Assembly (NCBI GenBank): GCA_964633205.1
Contig: CAZWFN010000073.1
Span: 1-28,850 of the forward strand
Reading direction: 5' to 3'
Source of the DNA: CAYVQE01 sp964633205
GTDB taxonomy: Bacteria > Myxococcota > B64-G9
Length of the DNA: 28,850 bases
This document shows, one piece after another, positions 7,122-18,200 of this stretch (within the stretch, counting starts at the first letter, position 1; each line of letters begins with the position of its first letter). The translations under genes were made by a program, and so were the position numbers. The notes under the pieces were generated by a model that ran no database searches, had not been told where the DNA came from, and saw only the letters and a program-made list of their open reading frames with translations.

Positions 7122-9497
7122 TCAGTCGCGCACGGTAATGGTGACCGAGGGGCTGACCTGCGGCCGGTCGAGCAGGGCGGCGCGGATGGAGTGGGTGCCC
7201 GGCTCGAGCGGCCAGCGGAACTCGTGCGGGTACTCCACCCTGGCCACCGGCAGGCCGTCGACCAGAAACACGATCGGTGCATCGGGCGGCTCGACCCGGG
7301 CCGCCAGTTTGACCGTATCGTAGGCGGCCGGGGTGTCCGGGTCCCAGACATAGCGCGCCCCGTCGCGCGGCTCGGTGATGCTCAGCGCCGGCGGCTGCGC
7401 ATGGACCCGGGACCGGCACAGCGGGCTGGTGCGCACCGGGGCGATCTCGAGCCGGGCCGCCCGCGCCCAGGCGGCGTAGCGCTCGGGCAAGCTGACCATG
7501 ACCCGCTCGGCCACCGCCCACTCCGGGCAGGCCGGGCCGGCCAGCAGACCGTTGCGGCGATCGAGCCGGACCTCGCGGTGGTAAGGGCAGCTGGCGTAGG
7601 GGGCGCTGCCCGGGGCGAAGTACTCGACCCGCCGGTGCGGGCAATGGGGCCCGGCCAGCCGGCCGCTCAGGCCGCAGACCAGGCGGCGCTCGTATGCGCG
7701 CGGCGGCGGCACCTGCTCGGCCAGCGCGCGGTGGGTCTCGTGGCGCGCCATCAGATCGTCCATGACCGAGCGTACGATACGGGCCGCGCTCAGGCCGCCC
7801 ACCCGGTTCATGCGGCGCCAGTCGTGGTTGCCGATCCAGGCGCCGACGATCAAGCGGTCCGAGAAGGCCACCGCCCAACCGTCGCGGTAGCCCTGGCTGG
7901 TGCCGGTCTTGACCGCCACCCCGTAGTCGTACTCCAGCGCGTTGCCGCGGGCGAAGGTGGGCTTGCGGGCGACCGGATCGGCCAGGATGTGCGCCACCAG
8001 CTGGGCCGTGCCCGGCGCCAGCAGCCGGGCACCGGCCGCTGGCGCGGCAGGGCTCCGGGCGGGGAAGAAGCGCAGCGGTCGGGTGCGCCCGTCGTGGGCC
8101 AGCACGCCGTACAGGGCCACCAATTCCTCGAGGGTGACGTGCAGGTTGCCCAACACCAGGCCCAGGCCGTACGCTCCCGGGTCGTAGTCGACGCCCGCCA
8201 CTCCGGCCGCGGCGAAGAAATCCAGCGCCCGCTCCACCCCGAGCCGCGACAGGGCCTCCAGCGCCGGGATGTTGCGCGAGTTGGCCAGCGCCTCGCGGGC
8301 CAGCATGGGACCCAGAAAATCGTACCCGATGTTGTGCGGCCGGTAGGCCGAGTTGCGCTCGCGGATGAACTCGACCTGGATATCGCCCAGCTCGCTGGCC
8401 GCGGTCAGGATGCCCTGCTCGAAAGCCAGCGCGTAGATGAAGGGCTTGAGCGCCGAGCCCGGAGGGCGCTTGACGCGCACGTAGTCGATGGCCCCGCGCG
8501 GCTTGTGGGCGAAGTAATCGTTGGAGCCGAGGTAGACAAGCACCTCGCCGGTATGGCGCTCCACCGCCATCAAGGCGGCGTTGCCGGCACCGCGCCAGCG
8601 CAGCCGCTTCAGCTGGGCCGTCATCCTGCCGGCCGCCCGGCGCTGCAGCTCCAGATCGATGGTGGTGTGGTGGATTAAGCCGGTCCGCTCGGCCACCAGC
8701 TCGCTCCAGCGCAGCACAGCGTGCATGGCCGCGGCCCGCCGTTCGGGCCTGTCCACCAGACCGAGGTCGGATTCCAAGGCTTGGCGCAGCTCGGTGTCGT
8801 CGAGGTGGCCGAGCCCGTGCAGCCGACCCAGGATGCGCCGCGCCCGGCGCAGCCCGCGCGCCAGGCCCTCCGGCCGGTGGGGGTTCATGCGCCCCGGCGC
8901 CTGGGGCAGGCCCACCAGGAAGGCGGCCTGCAGCCAGGACAGATCCCGGATGGGCTTGGCGAAGTAGTAGCGGGCGGCGCGCACGATGCCGCGCACCCGA
9001 TTGCCGTAGGGGGCCAGGGTCAGGTACTGGCGCAGCACCCGATCGTGGCCGTGATCGCGCACCAACAGCAGGGCCTCGGCCGACTCGCGCGCCTTGGCCC
9101 ACAGGGTGCGCGGGCTGGGCCGCTGCAGGCGGGCCACCTGCATGGCGATGGTCGAAGCACCCGAGACCACCTGTCCATGGGCCATGTACTGGGCCAGGGC
9201 CCGCAGCACCGAGGGCGGGTGCACGCCGGCGTGGTGGTAGAAGTACTGGTCCTCGGTCTCCAGCGTGGCTTGGATGACCTTCTCCGGCAACACCGGCGGC
9301 AGCGGCCAGTAGCCGATGCGGCCTCGGTAACCGGGCACCTCACCCAGGTGGTGGCCGCGCCGATCCAGCATCAGCTTCGAGGGCTGCGGGGTGTGCAGGC
9401 CGCGCTGCAGCGAGCAGACGAACACCGCCGCCAGGGCCACGGCCGCCATGGCCGCTGCCGCCGCCCCGCCGACCAGAATCCGCTGCCGCCGACTCAT
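7122..9497 (-). CDS. pbpC: Penicillin-binding protein 1C (bifunctional glycosyltransferase/transpeptidase)
   Basis: This 791-residue class A PBP is anchored by one N-terminal membrane helix (about residues 8-29) with its catalytic domains in the periplasm. The glycosyltransferase domain shows ETEDQYFYHHAG with catalytic Glu82 and the GASTIAMQVARL motif. The transpeptidase domain shows Ser348 in PPGSALKPF (SxxK), SRN in ALANSRNIPA (SxN) and Lys530 in AVKTGTSQG (KTG). A C-terminal BiPBP_C-type domain ends the protein (VFLVDGLPVARVEYP region), preceded by the Cys-containing segment typical of PBP1C (LVCGLSGRLAGPHCPH). All active-site motifs are intact. The ATG at 9497 has GGAAGG upstream, 50 bp after the macroglobulin stop, so it is the last gene of a three-gene unit. 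Pairing with type I alpha-2-macroglobulin is widely conserved and suggests that PBP1C repairs peptidoglycan where foreign proteases have entered. Confidence 0.95.
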   Translation of the reverse strand: MSRRQRILVGGAAAAAMAAVALAAVFVCSLQRGLHTPQPSKLMLDRRGHHLGEVPGYRGRIGYWPLPPVLPEKVIQATLETEDQYFYHHAGVHPPSVLRALAQYMAHGQVVSGASTIAMQVARLQRPSPRTLWAKARESAEALLLVRDHGHDRVLRQYLTLAPYGNRVRGIVRAARYYFAKPIRDLSWLQAAFLVGLPQAPGRMNPHRPEGLARGLRRARRILGRLHGLGHLDDTELRQALESDLGLVDRPERRAAAMHAVLRWSELVAERTGLIHHTTIDLELQRRAAGRMTAQLKRLRWRGAGNAALMAVERHTGEVLVYLGSNDYFAHKPRGAIDYVRVKRPPGSALKPFIYALAFEQGILTAASELGDIQVEFIRERNSAYRPHNIGYDFLGPMLAREALANSRNIPALEALSRLGVERALDFFAAAGVAGVDYDPGAYGLGLVLGNLHVTLEELVALYGVLAHDGRTRPLRFFPARSPAAPAAGARLLAPGTAQLVAHILADPVARKPTFARGNALEYDYGVAVKTGTSQGYRDGWAVAFSDRLIVGAWIGNHDWRRMNRVGGLSAARIVRSVMDDLMARHETHRALAEQVPPPRAYERRLVCGLSGRLAGPHCPHRRVEYFAPGSAPYASCPYHREVRLDRRNGLLAGPACPEWAVAERVMVSLPERYAAWARAARLEIAPVRTSPLCRSRVHAQPPALSITEPRDGARYVWDPDTPAAYDTVKLAARVEPPDAPIVFLVDGLPVARVEYPHEFRWPLEPGTHSIRAALLDRPQVSPSVTITVRD

Positions 9498-9547
9498 GCC
9501 GCACACCTTCCCGCGAAGGACCCTGTCGCAACGCCCCGCGAACGGGC

Positions 9548-12500
9548 TCAGCGCTCGATCGCGATGCGCAACCCGGCGCCGCGGCCGCGCACGTCCTGGT
9601 GGTACATCTGCTCGGCCCAGGGTGCCGGATGGACGAAGGAGCCGGGTGTGGCGGCCCGCACCCGGAAGTAGAAGCTGTGGTTGCCCTTGGGTAAATCGAT
9701 GAAGTAGTAGCGCACCTCGTGGTCCAGGCGCTGAACGTAGTCCGCCTTGCGGCTGTCCGCGCGCGAGGGTTTGGCATCGCTGGTGGCGGTCGCCAGCTCG
9801 GGGTTCAGCGGCTCCAGACCGGCGGCGAAGGGCACGATCAGGGCCACGTGGTGCATGTCGGACTGGTTGACCAGGCGGGCCTCGATCTCCAGGATGTCGC
9901 CCGGGACCAGCGCGCGTTCCGCGCCGGCCTCGTCCTCGAACAGCCGCGGTTGGCTGTCGTCGGCCGGGAAGATGGTACTGCGCCGGCTGACGATCAGGCC
10001 CTGGGCACGCGGCTCGACCGCATGCCCGGGCGCCGCCGGCAGATAGCTGGTCAGCACGCGGGCCAGCAGCTCGCCCTCGGTCTCGACCTGCAGCGAGAGC
10101 GGCTGATCGTCGGAGAAGCTGCGTTGGGCGATCTTGACCCCGTCGCCGAGCTCCAGCAGGCCGTCGCCGCGCACCGCGACGCGAGCCGCGACGTCGGCCG
10201 TGTCGGCCTCGCCCATGTAGGTCAACAGGGCCTGTATGGCCCTCCGGTTCTCGTGCGTGTTGCCGAAGCCGCGCACGGCCGTCGCCTCGCCCAGCAGCGC
10301 ATCGCGCAGCAGCACCAGGCGCTCGTCGCCCGGATCCAGCCGCACCAGGCTCTCGAACACGGCGGACAAGGCCGACAGGTTGGAGCCGATGACCCAGCCC
10401 GTCCAGCGGCGCCGGTAGTAGGTCAGCCCCTTGTACACCCGCTCGCCGCGGTGCAGCTCGAACACCACCCGACTCCACAGCCGCTTGCGCAGCTGGCCCA
10501 GGTTGCGCTTGAACAGATCCGCGCGCTGTAGCATGGACAGGCCCAGGTCGGCGATGCTGGTCAGGTCGAGGTCGTCCAGGTTGTGGAACAGATCGAGCGC
10601 GTAGTGCTCGTCCAGCCGGCCGACGCGCGCCAGCGCGCGCAGCGCGGTGGTCTGTTGGTTGAAGCGGTATCCGGCCCGCAGGCCGACGAAGTCAGAGCGC
10701 AGCACCCGCGCCAGCGCCTCCACCGCCCGGTCGAACTGGGCGGCGGGCACGGCGTGGCCCTTGCGCCGGGCCAGGTCCATGAACTCGACCGCCTGGGCGG
10801 TCAGCATGACGCTGCCGGCGGCGCCGGGCCAGAAGGCGAAGAAGCCGCGATCGTTCTGAAAGGCCTTGAGCTCCTCTAGCATGCGCTCGGCGTGCGCGCC
10901 CACCTGCATGGCGTAGTGCTCGTTGAGCCCCAGGCGCTTCAGCCCCTCGGCCACCTGCAGCTGGGCCACCAGGGAGCTGAGCCGTTGCTCCAGGCAACCG
11001 TGCGGGTAGCGGGCCAGGTAGTCCAGGCCGGCCAGCAGGCGGGTCACCCCGGGCACGCTGGAGACCAGCAGCTTCTGGCGCACCGTTCCGGGCCGCGGCT
11101 TTTCCGGCAGGGCCGGGAGCTTCTCGGCCCCGGGCTTCAAGCTCAGAAAGACCGCCTGGTGCTCCTCGGTGCGGTCCGGCAGCACCGGCAGCTCGACCTC
11201 GAAGGCGTCGCCCACCCCATCGCGCTGGCGGGCGATCTCCATGCGCACCTGAATGCTGCCGGGCTGGCCGGCCTCGGCCACCGCGGCCGTGATCGGCCAC
11301 AGGTGGCTCTCGGCTCGATTGCGCTTCAGCGCGATGCGCTTGTCGGCGTCCTTGGCCGTCACATCGCCCGCGAAGCGCACCGCGACCTGTCCGGGCCCCT
11401 CGGCGCCCTCGACCAGGCGGCCGATGCCGCCGGCGAGGAAACGATCGCCCTGGCGGGCGAAGCGCGGCAGCTGCGGCTGCACGATGATGGGCAGGCGCAC
11501 CTTGAGCCGCTTGTGGAACCAGCCGAAGCGCTTCATGGCCGATGCGGCCACCGCCCGCACCTGGAAGTTGGTCAGGTCGTCGGACAGCTCGACCGGCACC
11601 CGCAGCACGCCCTCAGGGCCCACCTCGAGCGTGGCCTGGTAGTAAGGCACGGTCTCGAAGTTCTTGCGCACGCGGCGCTTGCCGCGCAGCCGGTCGCGGT
11701 CGTCGCCGGGGCCGCCGTCGCCGGCCGGCTCCTCGCGTTCGCGCAGCCGACCCACCACTCGGTTGCGGGTATCGCGCACGCTGGTGGTGCGGCGGTTGCG
11801 GCGGATCAGCGCGTCCAGCGGATCCAGCGATTCCTCCGGCGCCAGGGCCAGCACCGCCTCGTCGACCAGCCACAGCGTGACCTCGCCGGCCAGGGGCTGC
11901 TTGCGGTGATCCCGCAGGCGGATGGTCATGTCCACCGTGGCGCCCGGCCGGGCCGACTCTGGAAACGCCACCCCCACGTGCACCCGGTTGGCGGTCGGCT
12001 CGATCTCCAGGTCCTTGGATGCGGCCAGCGTCCGTGGCCGGTAACGCGAGTCGTCGTCGCCGCCGCGGCCCAGCCGCCCCCGCATCAACACCACGTGCAC
12101 GGGCAGGTTGGGCACGTGGTGCGGCTCGATGCGGATGGTGTGGACCGCCTTGCCGCCGCGCACCGGCAGCCAGCGGTGCCGGTGGCCATCCGGGTCCTCG
12201 ATGACGACCAGGGCCTCGCCGCGCTGGAAGGGGCTCTTGATGATCAGCTTGGCCGTCTCGCCCGGCGCGTAGCGCTTCTGATCGGTCGACAGCTCGAACA
12301 CGCCTTGCTGCGACTTCTTCCAGGCGATGGCTTCCTTGCCGCCGACGTAGAGATCGGCCGACAGCGACTGCACCCGGCCCAGCTCGTCGCGGGCCGTCAG
12401 CTCGACGACGTAGACCCCGGCCTGCTCCAGCTCCAGGCTGGGCCGCACCGGCTGCTTGTCGGTGACCACCTCGGTCTCGAAGACCTTCTCGTCCTGCTTC

Positions 12501-15298
12501 TCGGTCACGTAAGACGCCTTGCCGGTCGAAAAATCGGTCTCGCGCAGGTGGCTGTGCCAGGTGCGGCGGTACAACCGCAGCTTGACCTTCTGCCCGGCCA
12601 CCGGCTCATCGTCGACGCCCAGGGCCAGGATCTGCGGCCGCAGCGCGGTGGGCTCGTCGAAGTAGCGATCCAGCTTCATGCCCAGCACGAAGGGCGGCAG
12701 GGCCCGCACCTCGTGCAGGGCGGCCACCTGCTGGTTGTCCACCCCGGTCACCGTGGCCTCCAGCCGATAGATGCGCGCCGAGCCGTCCATGTCCAGCGCC
12801 GGGTTGACCTCGATGGTATCGGCGCCCTTGTCGCTCAAGGTGTCCTGTTCGCGGATGGTCTCGGGCGGCCGCACGCGGCCGTCGCGCGAGAACTGCAGCG
12901 AGGAGGCGAACAGGAAACCGGCGCGTCCATCGGGCACGTGCCGATAGGGCCTGCGGCTGACCGTCCACTCGATGGGCTGTCCGGCCACCGAGCCGCCGGC
13001 GTAGTAGCGGGCCAGCGCCTTGACCTCGAAGGGCGCATCGTTGGGCACCCGGTCCGGGCCGGTCAGCTGCACCTCGAACTTGGGGATGCGGTAGGCCTCG
13101 ATGCGGAAGCGGCGGCTGGCCACCACGCGCCGGCCCTTCTTCTCCTCGAGCGTCACCGTGTAGCGGCCGGTCGGGGCCTCGGCATCCTGGAACTGCGCCG
13201 CAAAGCCGTTGAGCCGGGTGAACTCCACCGGCCGCAGCCACTCCTTGCCCCCCGGGGTCCGGATGCGGATCAGGTAGGCGTCGGCCGCAGCGGGCGCGAC
13301 CAGCCGGCCGGCGCGGCGGCGGCGCACGTAGCCCTTGATGTAGACCTTCTCGCCCGGCCGGTAGATGGGCCGCTCGGTGAAGACGAAGCCCAACAAGGCG
13401 TCGTTGGCCGGATCCGGGATATCGGCCTGCAACCAGCGCAGCCACTGGCCCCAGGGCGACCAGTGGTTGTTGGCGAAACGCGGCGGTGGATCGCGCGGAT
13501 CGATGACCAGCACGTCCTCGCCCTTGCGCACCGACAGGCGGTGAACCCGCCGCCAGTCCTCTTGCTGGCGCAGCACCGCCCGGCCCCGGCGATCGGTGCG
13601 CATCTCGATCTCATCGATGCGCGGCGGCTTGCGCTTCTGGCCCGGTTTCGGTTTCGGCGCGTCGCGGATCACCTCGAGCACCAGTCGGGCACCGGCCACC
13701 GGCTCGGCGTCGGAAAGCGAGCGCACATAGAAGACCACCCGATCGCGCTCCTCGACGCTGGTCAGGCTCAGGTCGGTGACCTGCACCCGGACGTAGGCCC
13801 GCCGCGGCGGCCCGGTCAGCCGGCGCAGCCCGACCAGGTAGTGGCCCGGGCGCTGGCGGCCGAGCTTGGCGTCCAGCAGCGGTCCGATGTCGAGGCCCAG
13901 GTGCGTGGTGGCGCCGTGCTCGTCCAGCGGCAGGTCGTGGACGCGCGAGATCAGCGGCGTGCCCAGCAGGCGGATGTGCTGGCGCAGCTCGCGGCTGGTC
14001 ACGCTGTGGACCTCGTCCGGCCCGTGCTCGGGCTCCTCGCCCGGGAAGGGCGGATCGGAGCGCTCGTCCACCGCCACCGGCCGCGCCGGAAAGGGCCACA
14101 GGCCGGGATGCAAGGGGTCGATGCGGTAGACGCGCAGATCCACCCGCGGCTCGCCGTAGCCGACCAGGGGAATCATGCGCGGCCCCTCGGCCTCCAGGAT
14201 GGCGCGGCCTTGCTTCCAGCGCACGAAGGGCTTTTTCCAGCCGAGGTAGAAGAAGGTCTCCACGTCGCCGGGGTCTTCGAGCGGACGTCCGCTGTCGTCG
14301 GTGATGGGCGCCTGGGCGATGCGCATCCGGTACAACACGTCGGGCGCGAACTTGCCCCGCAGCACCACCCGTTTGCCGAAGGTCTCGAAGTGCAGATCGG
14401 CCACGGCCGGATCCAGGCGGACCAGCTTCTTCAGCTCGGTCAGCGACAGGTCGCGCACCGGTGCCGAGAACTCCAGCTGCGGCGTCTCACCCGAGTGCCC
14501 GCAGGCCAGGGCCAGATCGCGCGGCACCACCACGTCGCCGCGCAGTGGCAGGTGGGCGCCGCCGCAGCGCACGGCCGCCACGTGGAAGGGCAGTCGGGTC
14601 GACAGGCGCCCGGTCCACAGCACCTTGTCCTCGTCGCCCAGGGCCAGGCTGACCCGGACCACCAGCACCTTGCCCTCGGCCACCGGCTCCGGCAGCGTCA
14701 GGGCGTAGACCGCCGGATCGCGATGGCTGCGGCGCGGCAGGGCCGTGATCGCGAAGCGGTCCAGCTGCTTGCGCGGCGAGCTGGCCAGGCCCGGTTGATC
14801 GCGCTGTTCGAGCACGATCATCTCGTGCAGCGCTTTTTGGTCCAGCGGCTGCGGGAAGGTCAGGCTCAGGCTGCGGAAGGGCTTGAGCTCGGTGCTGCCC
14901 GATGCCGGCGACATGTCCACCGGCGCGGCCATCATGGTGGTCAGCACCTTGTGTTCGCCGCCGGCGCGCACCTGAAAGCGCGCCAGCGGCGGCCAGGGCT
15001 CGGCAGGGCGAAACTGCAGGGTGCGGCGATCGGTCCAGCGCCAGGCGCCCGGCCAGGCGGGCCGGATGCTCAGCAAGGCGTCGCCGTCATCGGCCGGGCC
15101 GCGTCCCGGGCCCCGATCGGAGTCGAAGTAGACCGTGATGGGATCGAAGCCGCGCAGGAAGCGATCGGGCAGTATGGCCGGGTCGGCCACGGCCGGCTTC
15201 TGGCCCCGGTCCGCCGGGCGGTAGTCCGCGGCCGCGGCCTGTGCCAGACCCAGCAGGGCCAGCAGGCCGATCCAGCTCGTCCAAACAGGCGTTTTCAT
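9548..15298 (-). CDS. yfhM: Type I bacterial alpha-2-macroglobulin (YfhM-like)
   Basis: This 1,916-residue secreted protease trap acts in the periplasm. A signal peptide (about 1-23, ending LAQAAAAD) precedes a series of macroglobulin beta domains. Diagnostic segments are ERPIYRPGEKVYIKGYVRR near residue 641, the A2M-domain stretch VPVELSDDLTNFQVRAVA followed by QPQLPRFARQGDRF near 1270, and the thioester motif PHGCLEQ with Cys1435 and Gln1438 inside a helical thioester domain (about 1430-1720). On protease cleavage the thioester would react with the attacker. E. coli YfhM is a lipoprotein, but no lipobox Cys is visible here, so the protein may be free in the periplasm or held by a partner. 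The ATG at 15298 overlaps the upstream gene's TGA by four bases (ATGA) and has GGAGG six bases before it, indicating translational coupling. Confidence 0.95.
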   Translation of the reverse strand: MKTPVWTSWIGLLALLGLAQAAAADYRPADRGQKPAVADPAILPDRFLRGFDPITVYFDSDRGPGRGPADDGDALLSIRPAWPGAWRWTDRRTLQFRPAEPWPPLARFQVRAGGEHKVLTTMMAAPVDMSPASGSTELKPFRSLSLTFPQPLDQKALHEMIVLEQRDQPGLASSPRKQLDRFAITALPRRSHRDPAVYALTLPEPVAEGKVLVVRVSLALGDEDKVLWTGRLSTRLPFHVAAVRCGGAHLPLRGDVVVPRDLALACGHSGETPQLEFSAPVRDLSLTELKKLVRLDPAVADLHFETFGKRVVLRGKFAPDVLYRMRIAQAPITDDSGRPLEDPGDVETFFYLGWKKPFVRWKQGRAILEAEGPRMIPLVGYGEPRVDLRVYRIDPLHPGLWPFPARPVAVDERSDPPFPGEEPEHGPDEVHSVTSRELRQHIRLLGTPLISRVHDLPLDEHGATTHLGLDIGPLLDAKLGRQRPGHYLVGLRRLTGPPRRAYVRVQVTDLSLTSVEERDRVVFYVRSLSDAEPVAGARLVLEVIRDAPKPKPGQKRKPPRIDEIEMRTDRRGRAVLRQQEDWRRVHRLSVRKGEDVLVIDPRDPPPRFANNHWSPWGQWLRWLQADIPDPANDALLGFVFTERPIYRPGEKVYIKGYVRRRRAGRLVAPAAADAYLIRIRTPGGKEWLRPVEFTRLNGFAAQFQDAEAPTGRYTVTLEEKKGRRVVASRRFRIEAYRIPKFEVQLTGPDRVPNDAPFEVKALARYYAGGSVAGQPIEWTVSRRPYRHVPDGRAGFLFASSLQFSRDGRVRPPETIREQDTLSDKGADTIEVNPALDMDGSARIYRLEATVTGVDNQQVAALHEVRALPPFVLGMKLDRYFDEPTALRPQILALGVDDEPVAGQKVKLRLYRRTWHSHLRETDFSTGKASYVTEKQDEKVFETEVVTDKQPVRPSLELEQAGVYVVELTARDELGRVQSLSADLYVGGKEAIAWKKSQQGVFELSTDQKRYAPGETAKLIIKSPFQRGEALVVIEDPDGHRHRWLPVRGGKAVHTIRIEPHHVPNLPVHVVLMRGRLGRGGDDDSRYRPRTLAASKDLEIEPTANRVHVGVAFPESARPGATVDMTIRLRDHRKQPLAGEVTLWLVDEAVLALAPEESLDPLDALIRRNRRTTSVRDTRNRVVGRLREREEPAGDGGPGDDRDRLRGKRRVRKNFETVPYYQATLEVGPEGVLRVPVELSDDLTNFQVRAVAASAMKRFGWFHKRLKVRLPIIVQPQLPRFARQGDRFLAGGIGRLVEGAEGPGQVAVRFAGDVTAKDADKRIALKRNRAESHLWPITAAVAEAGQPGSIQVRMEIARQRDGVGDAFEVELPVLPDRTEEHQAVFLSLKPGAEKLPALPEKPRPGTVRQKLLVSSVPGVTRLLAGLDYLARYPHGCLEQRLSSLVAQLQVAEGLKRLGLNEHYAMQVGAHAERMLEELKAFQNDRGFFAFWPGAAGSVMLTAQAVEFMDLARRKGHAVPAAQFDRAVEALARVLRSDFVGLRAGYRFNQQTTALRALARVGRLDEHYALDLFHNLDDLDLTSIADLGLSMLQRADLFKRNLGQLRKRLWSRVVFELHRGERVYKGLTYYRRRWTGWVIGSNLSALSAVFESLVRLDPGDERLVLLRDALLGEATAVRGFGNTHENRRAIQALLTYMGEADTADVAARVAVRGDGLLELGDGVKIAQRSFSDDQPLSLQVETEGELLARVLTSYLPAAPGHAVEPRAQGLIVSRRSTIFPADDSQPRLFEDEAGAERALVPGDILEIEARLVNQSDMHHVALIVPFAAGLEPLNPELATATSDAKPSRADSRKADYVQRLDHEVRYYFIDLPKGNHSFYFRVRAATPGSFVHPAPWAEQMYHQDVRGRGAGLRIAIER

Positions 15299-18200
15299 CG
15301 CTCGCCTCCGTTGGGCTCTAGTCCGATCCGCCGGAACAGATCGCGCAAGTATTCCTGCGGTACGCTGGTTCGCGATCCGGTCAGGCCCAGCAAGACCGGC
15401 CGATAGCGCAGCGGCCGGGCAGCGGCCGGCAGCTCGACGGTCAGCAGGTATTCGCCCGCCGCCAGCTCCAGCAGCTGCTGGCACCCCGTGCCCAGCAGCC
15501 GCTGGGAGCGGTCGCTGATGCGACAGCGCAGCAGGTCGGCCGCGGCCCGCACGCCGAGGCCCACCTCGCCGTCGGCCGCGACCCGAAAACCGTAGGTCCG
15601 GCTGGCGCCGGGCGCCAGCCAGTCCTCGGCGCCGACCCCTTCGTGCAGCCGGCGCACGGGTTCGGCGGTCCAGACCAGCGAGCCGGCCAGCTTCTGCTCG
15701 GCGAAGCCGCGCACCGCGATCCGCCAGCCGCCGGCCGACAGCAGGCGGTGGATCTCGCAACCGCGGCCGTGACCGACCACCCGCAGCCCGCCGGCCGGAC
15801 CGGACAGGGCGCAGATGCCGGCATCCGCGGTCAGATGCACCACGGCGGCCTGGTCCAGCACCAGGCTGCGCTCCACCCGGCGGCCCGCCAGCGGAGCCAT
15901 CTCGGCCGCCAGCAGCGGCCGGGCGGGCTCGCCGGGCGGCTCGCCTCCCCAGCGCACGCGCTGGCGCTCTTGCTCGCGCGCCACCACCGCCGAGACCGGT
16001 CCCGCCGGATGGCTCAGCTCCACCAGGGCGCCGGCACCGGCCGGCAGGTCCAGCGCGCAGGCGCTGAAGCGGGTCCCGTCGTCCAGCGCGATCCGGCAGC
16101 CGTCCGCACCGCGCACCCGCAGCCGGCGCTCTACCGGAGCCGGCGGCACGCTCAGGCTGGTCTGTCCGGCCACCAGGGGCCAGCGTTCGAAAAGCCCCTC
16201 CAGCCGCACCCGCCCCGGCGGCCGCGGCACCCGCAGCACCCGGGCCCGCGCCTGCCGCTCGGCATCCGACACCAGCACCAGCTCACCGCCGGTCGCGCCC
16301 AGCACGCAGCGGCTCAGCCGGCCGGTCGGCGTGCACAGATCCAGGGGCCCCCCTTTGGCATCCAGCTGCACCGCCCAGGCATCGGCCGGCAGCAGCAGCT
16401 CGATGCGCGCCGGTTCGGCCGGCAAGCGGTAGCGGGCGCTGGGCCCGCGCCACACCAGCTGGTGCAGCCCGCGGGCCAGCCGCTCGCTGGTCTCGGGTAC
16501 CGGGACCGCCTCGCGCTGCAGCCGCGCCTGGCGTCGCCGTGCGCCGGGCTCGGCCAGCCACCAACGGCCCAGCACCTCGCGTTCCAGCCCGCTGGCCGCG
16601 AAACAGACCTCGGGCGTCAGCCGGTTGACCCCGCCGTCGATGCGACAGGCCGGTGCGCTCTGCTCGCCGTGATCCACGCTGAGCGACAGCAAGTGCAGCG
16701 CCGGCGCCTCGCTATGCTGGCGCTGCCAGCGCGGCTCGTCGCGCAGACCCACCTCGGCGACCAGCGGCGCGTCGACCTCGGCCAGCAGCTGCTCCATCTC
16801 CAGATCCGGCTCGCGCTCGGCCCCCGTGGTCGAGAACAACACGTCGCCCGCGGGCAGGGACGCCTCACCGCCGCAGTAGCGCAACGCACCGCGCTGGGCT
16901 GCCGGCAGGCACCAGACCTTGGGTGCGGTGCGGTAGCGGCCGGCGCGCGCGACCGGCACCCGCGCCGCCCGGCCCTCGGGGATGTCGCCGTCGTCCATGC
17001 GCACCAGCGGCCGCTGCCGGCGCTTGACCTCGAGCCGGCCCGACCAGCGCCGGGTCCACAGGCGCACCCGGTGGGCGGCGCCGCCGGAGTGGACCAAAAA
17101 GCCGCAGCGCAGCACGTCGAGGTGGCGCTGCAAGGCGCGCCCGTCCAGGTCTTCGAGCTGACAGGAGAAGCGCAGCTTGGAGCCAAAGCCCACCTCCTGG
17201 ATGACCGCGGCGTCGCTGGCCGGCAGCTCGGCCAACAGAACCCGGTTGCCGGTCTCGATCACCTGGCCGTGCTCCAGCCGGCCGACCTCGCGCACCGCCG
17301 GGGCGTCGACCTGGATGCGGGTGCGGCCGGGGATCCGGTTGGCGGCTTCCAGCACCAATTTGTAGTCGCCGGCGGCCACCGGAACGGCCAGCAGGCAGTT
17401 CCAGTCGGCGCCCACGTCGTCGCCCTCGGCCACCAGCTCGCCCGCGGCGTCGAACAGGCGGCAGCGCACGTCGGTCTCGCCCTCGGAGCCGATGCGCAGC
17501 ACCCCCGCTGCGGGCATGCGCACATCGACCTCGCCCGGCACCGCCAGGCCGTCGCGGGCCAGCCCCGGCGCCAGCACCGCGGAATGCAGCGCCACCTGGT
17601 AGCGGATGCCCACGTCGGCCCGCGAATGCTCGGTCTGCAGCCGATAGCGGCCCGGGTCCAGCTCGCGCTGCAGTCCGCCCGGGGGCACTGCCACGACCAG
17701 CTGCCAGCTCTCGTCCTGCAGCCGGTAGAGCCGCCCCTGCATGCCGTGGGTCAGCTCGATCCGCACCGGCAGCGGCGCCTGCAGCCGGAAGCGGAACTCG
17801 TCCTTGCCGTCCTCGCCCAGCGCGACGCGCTGCGGTCGGTTGAGCGGAATTCGGTGGGGCGCGTCGCCGGACAGCACCGCCGGCGGCTCGATGCGCTCGA
17901 GCTCGGTCTGGCGCATGCTCTCGACGGTCAGGGGCAGCTGCACCCAACGCAGCCGGCCCGGCTCGAAGTACCGGGTCAAGTCGCAGCGACACGGCACCCG
18001 CACCAGCGGCCAGCCGGCGGCGTCCTCCAGCCGGCACTGCAGCGACACGTTCTGCCCGCTGGTGCGCAGCCGGTAGCGATCGGCCTGCTCGATGGCGATG
18101 CGCTGCTCGACCAGGGTGTCGGCCGACACCCGGAAGAAGGTGCGGCCGGCGGCCTTGATGCCCGGCTTGCGACGCACCGCCCGGCGCTCGACCCGCACCC

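Noticed and set aside
5070..8678. Very long plus-strand open frame of about 1,200 codons
   Set aside because: It lies opposite rnd, pssA and pbpC, which have clear families and motifs. Its sequence is Gln/Gly/Arg/His-rich with no recognisable domain, as expected for an antisense shadow in high-GC DNA.
10892..15406. Plus-strand open frame of about 1,500 codons
   Set aside because: It is antisense to the alpha-2-macroglobulin gene, has low-complexity composition and no domain. It results from high third-position GC on the opposite strand.
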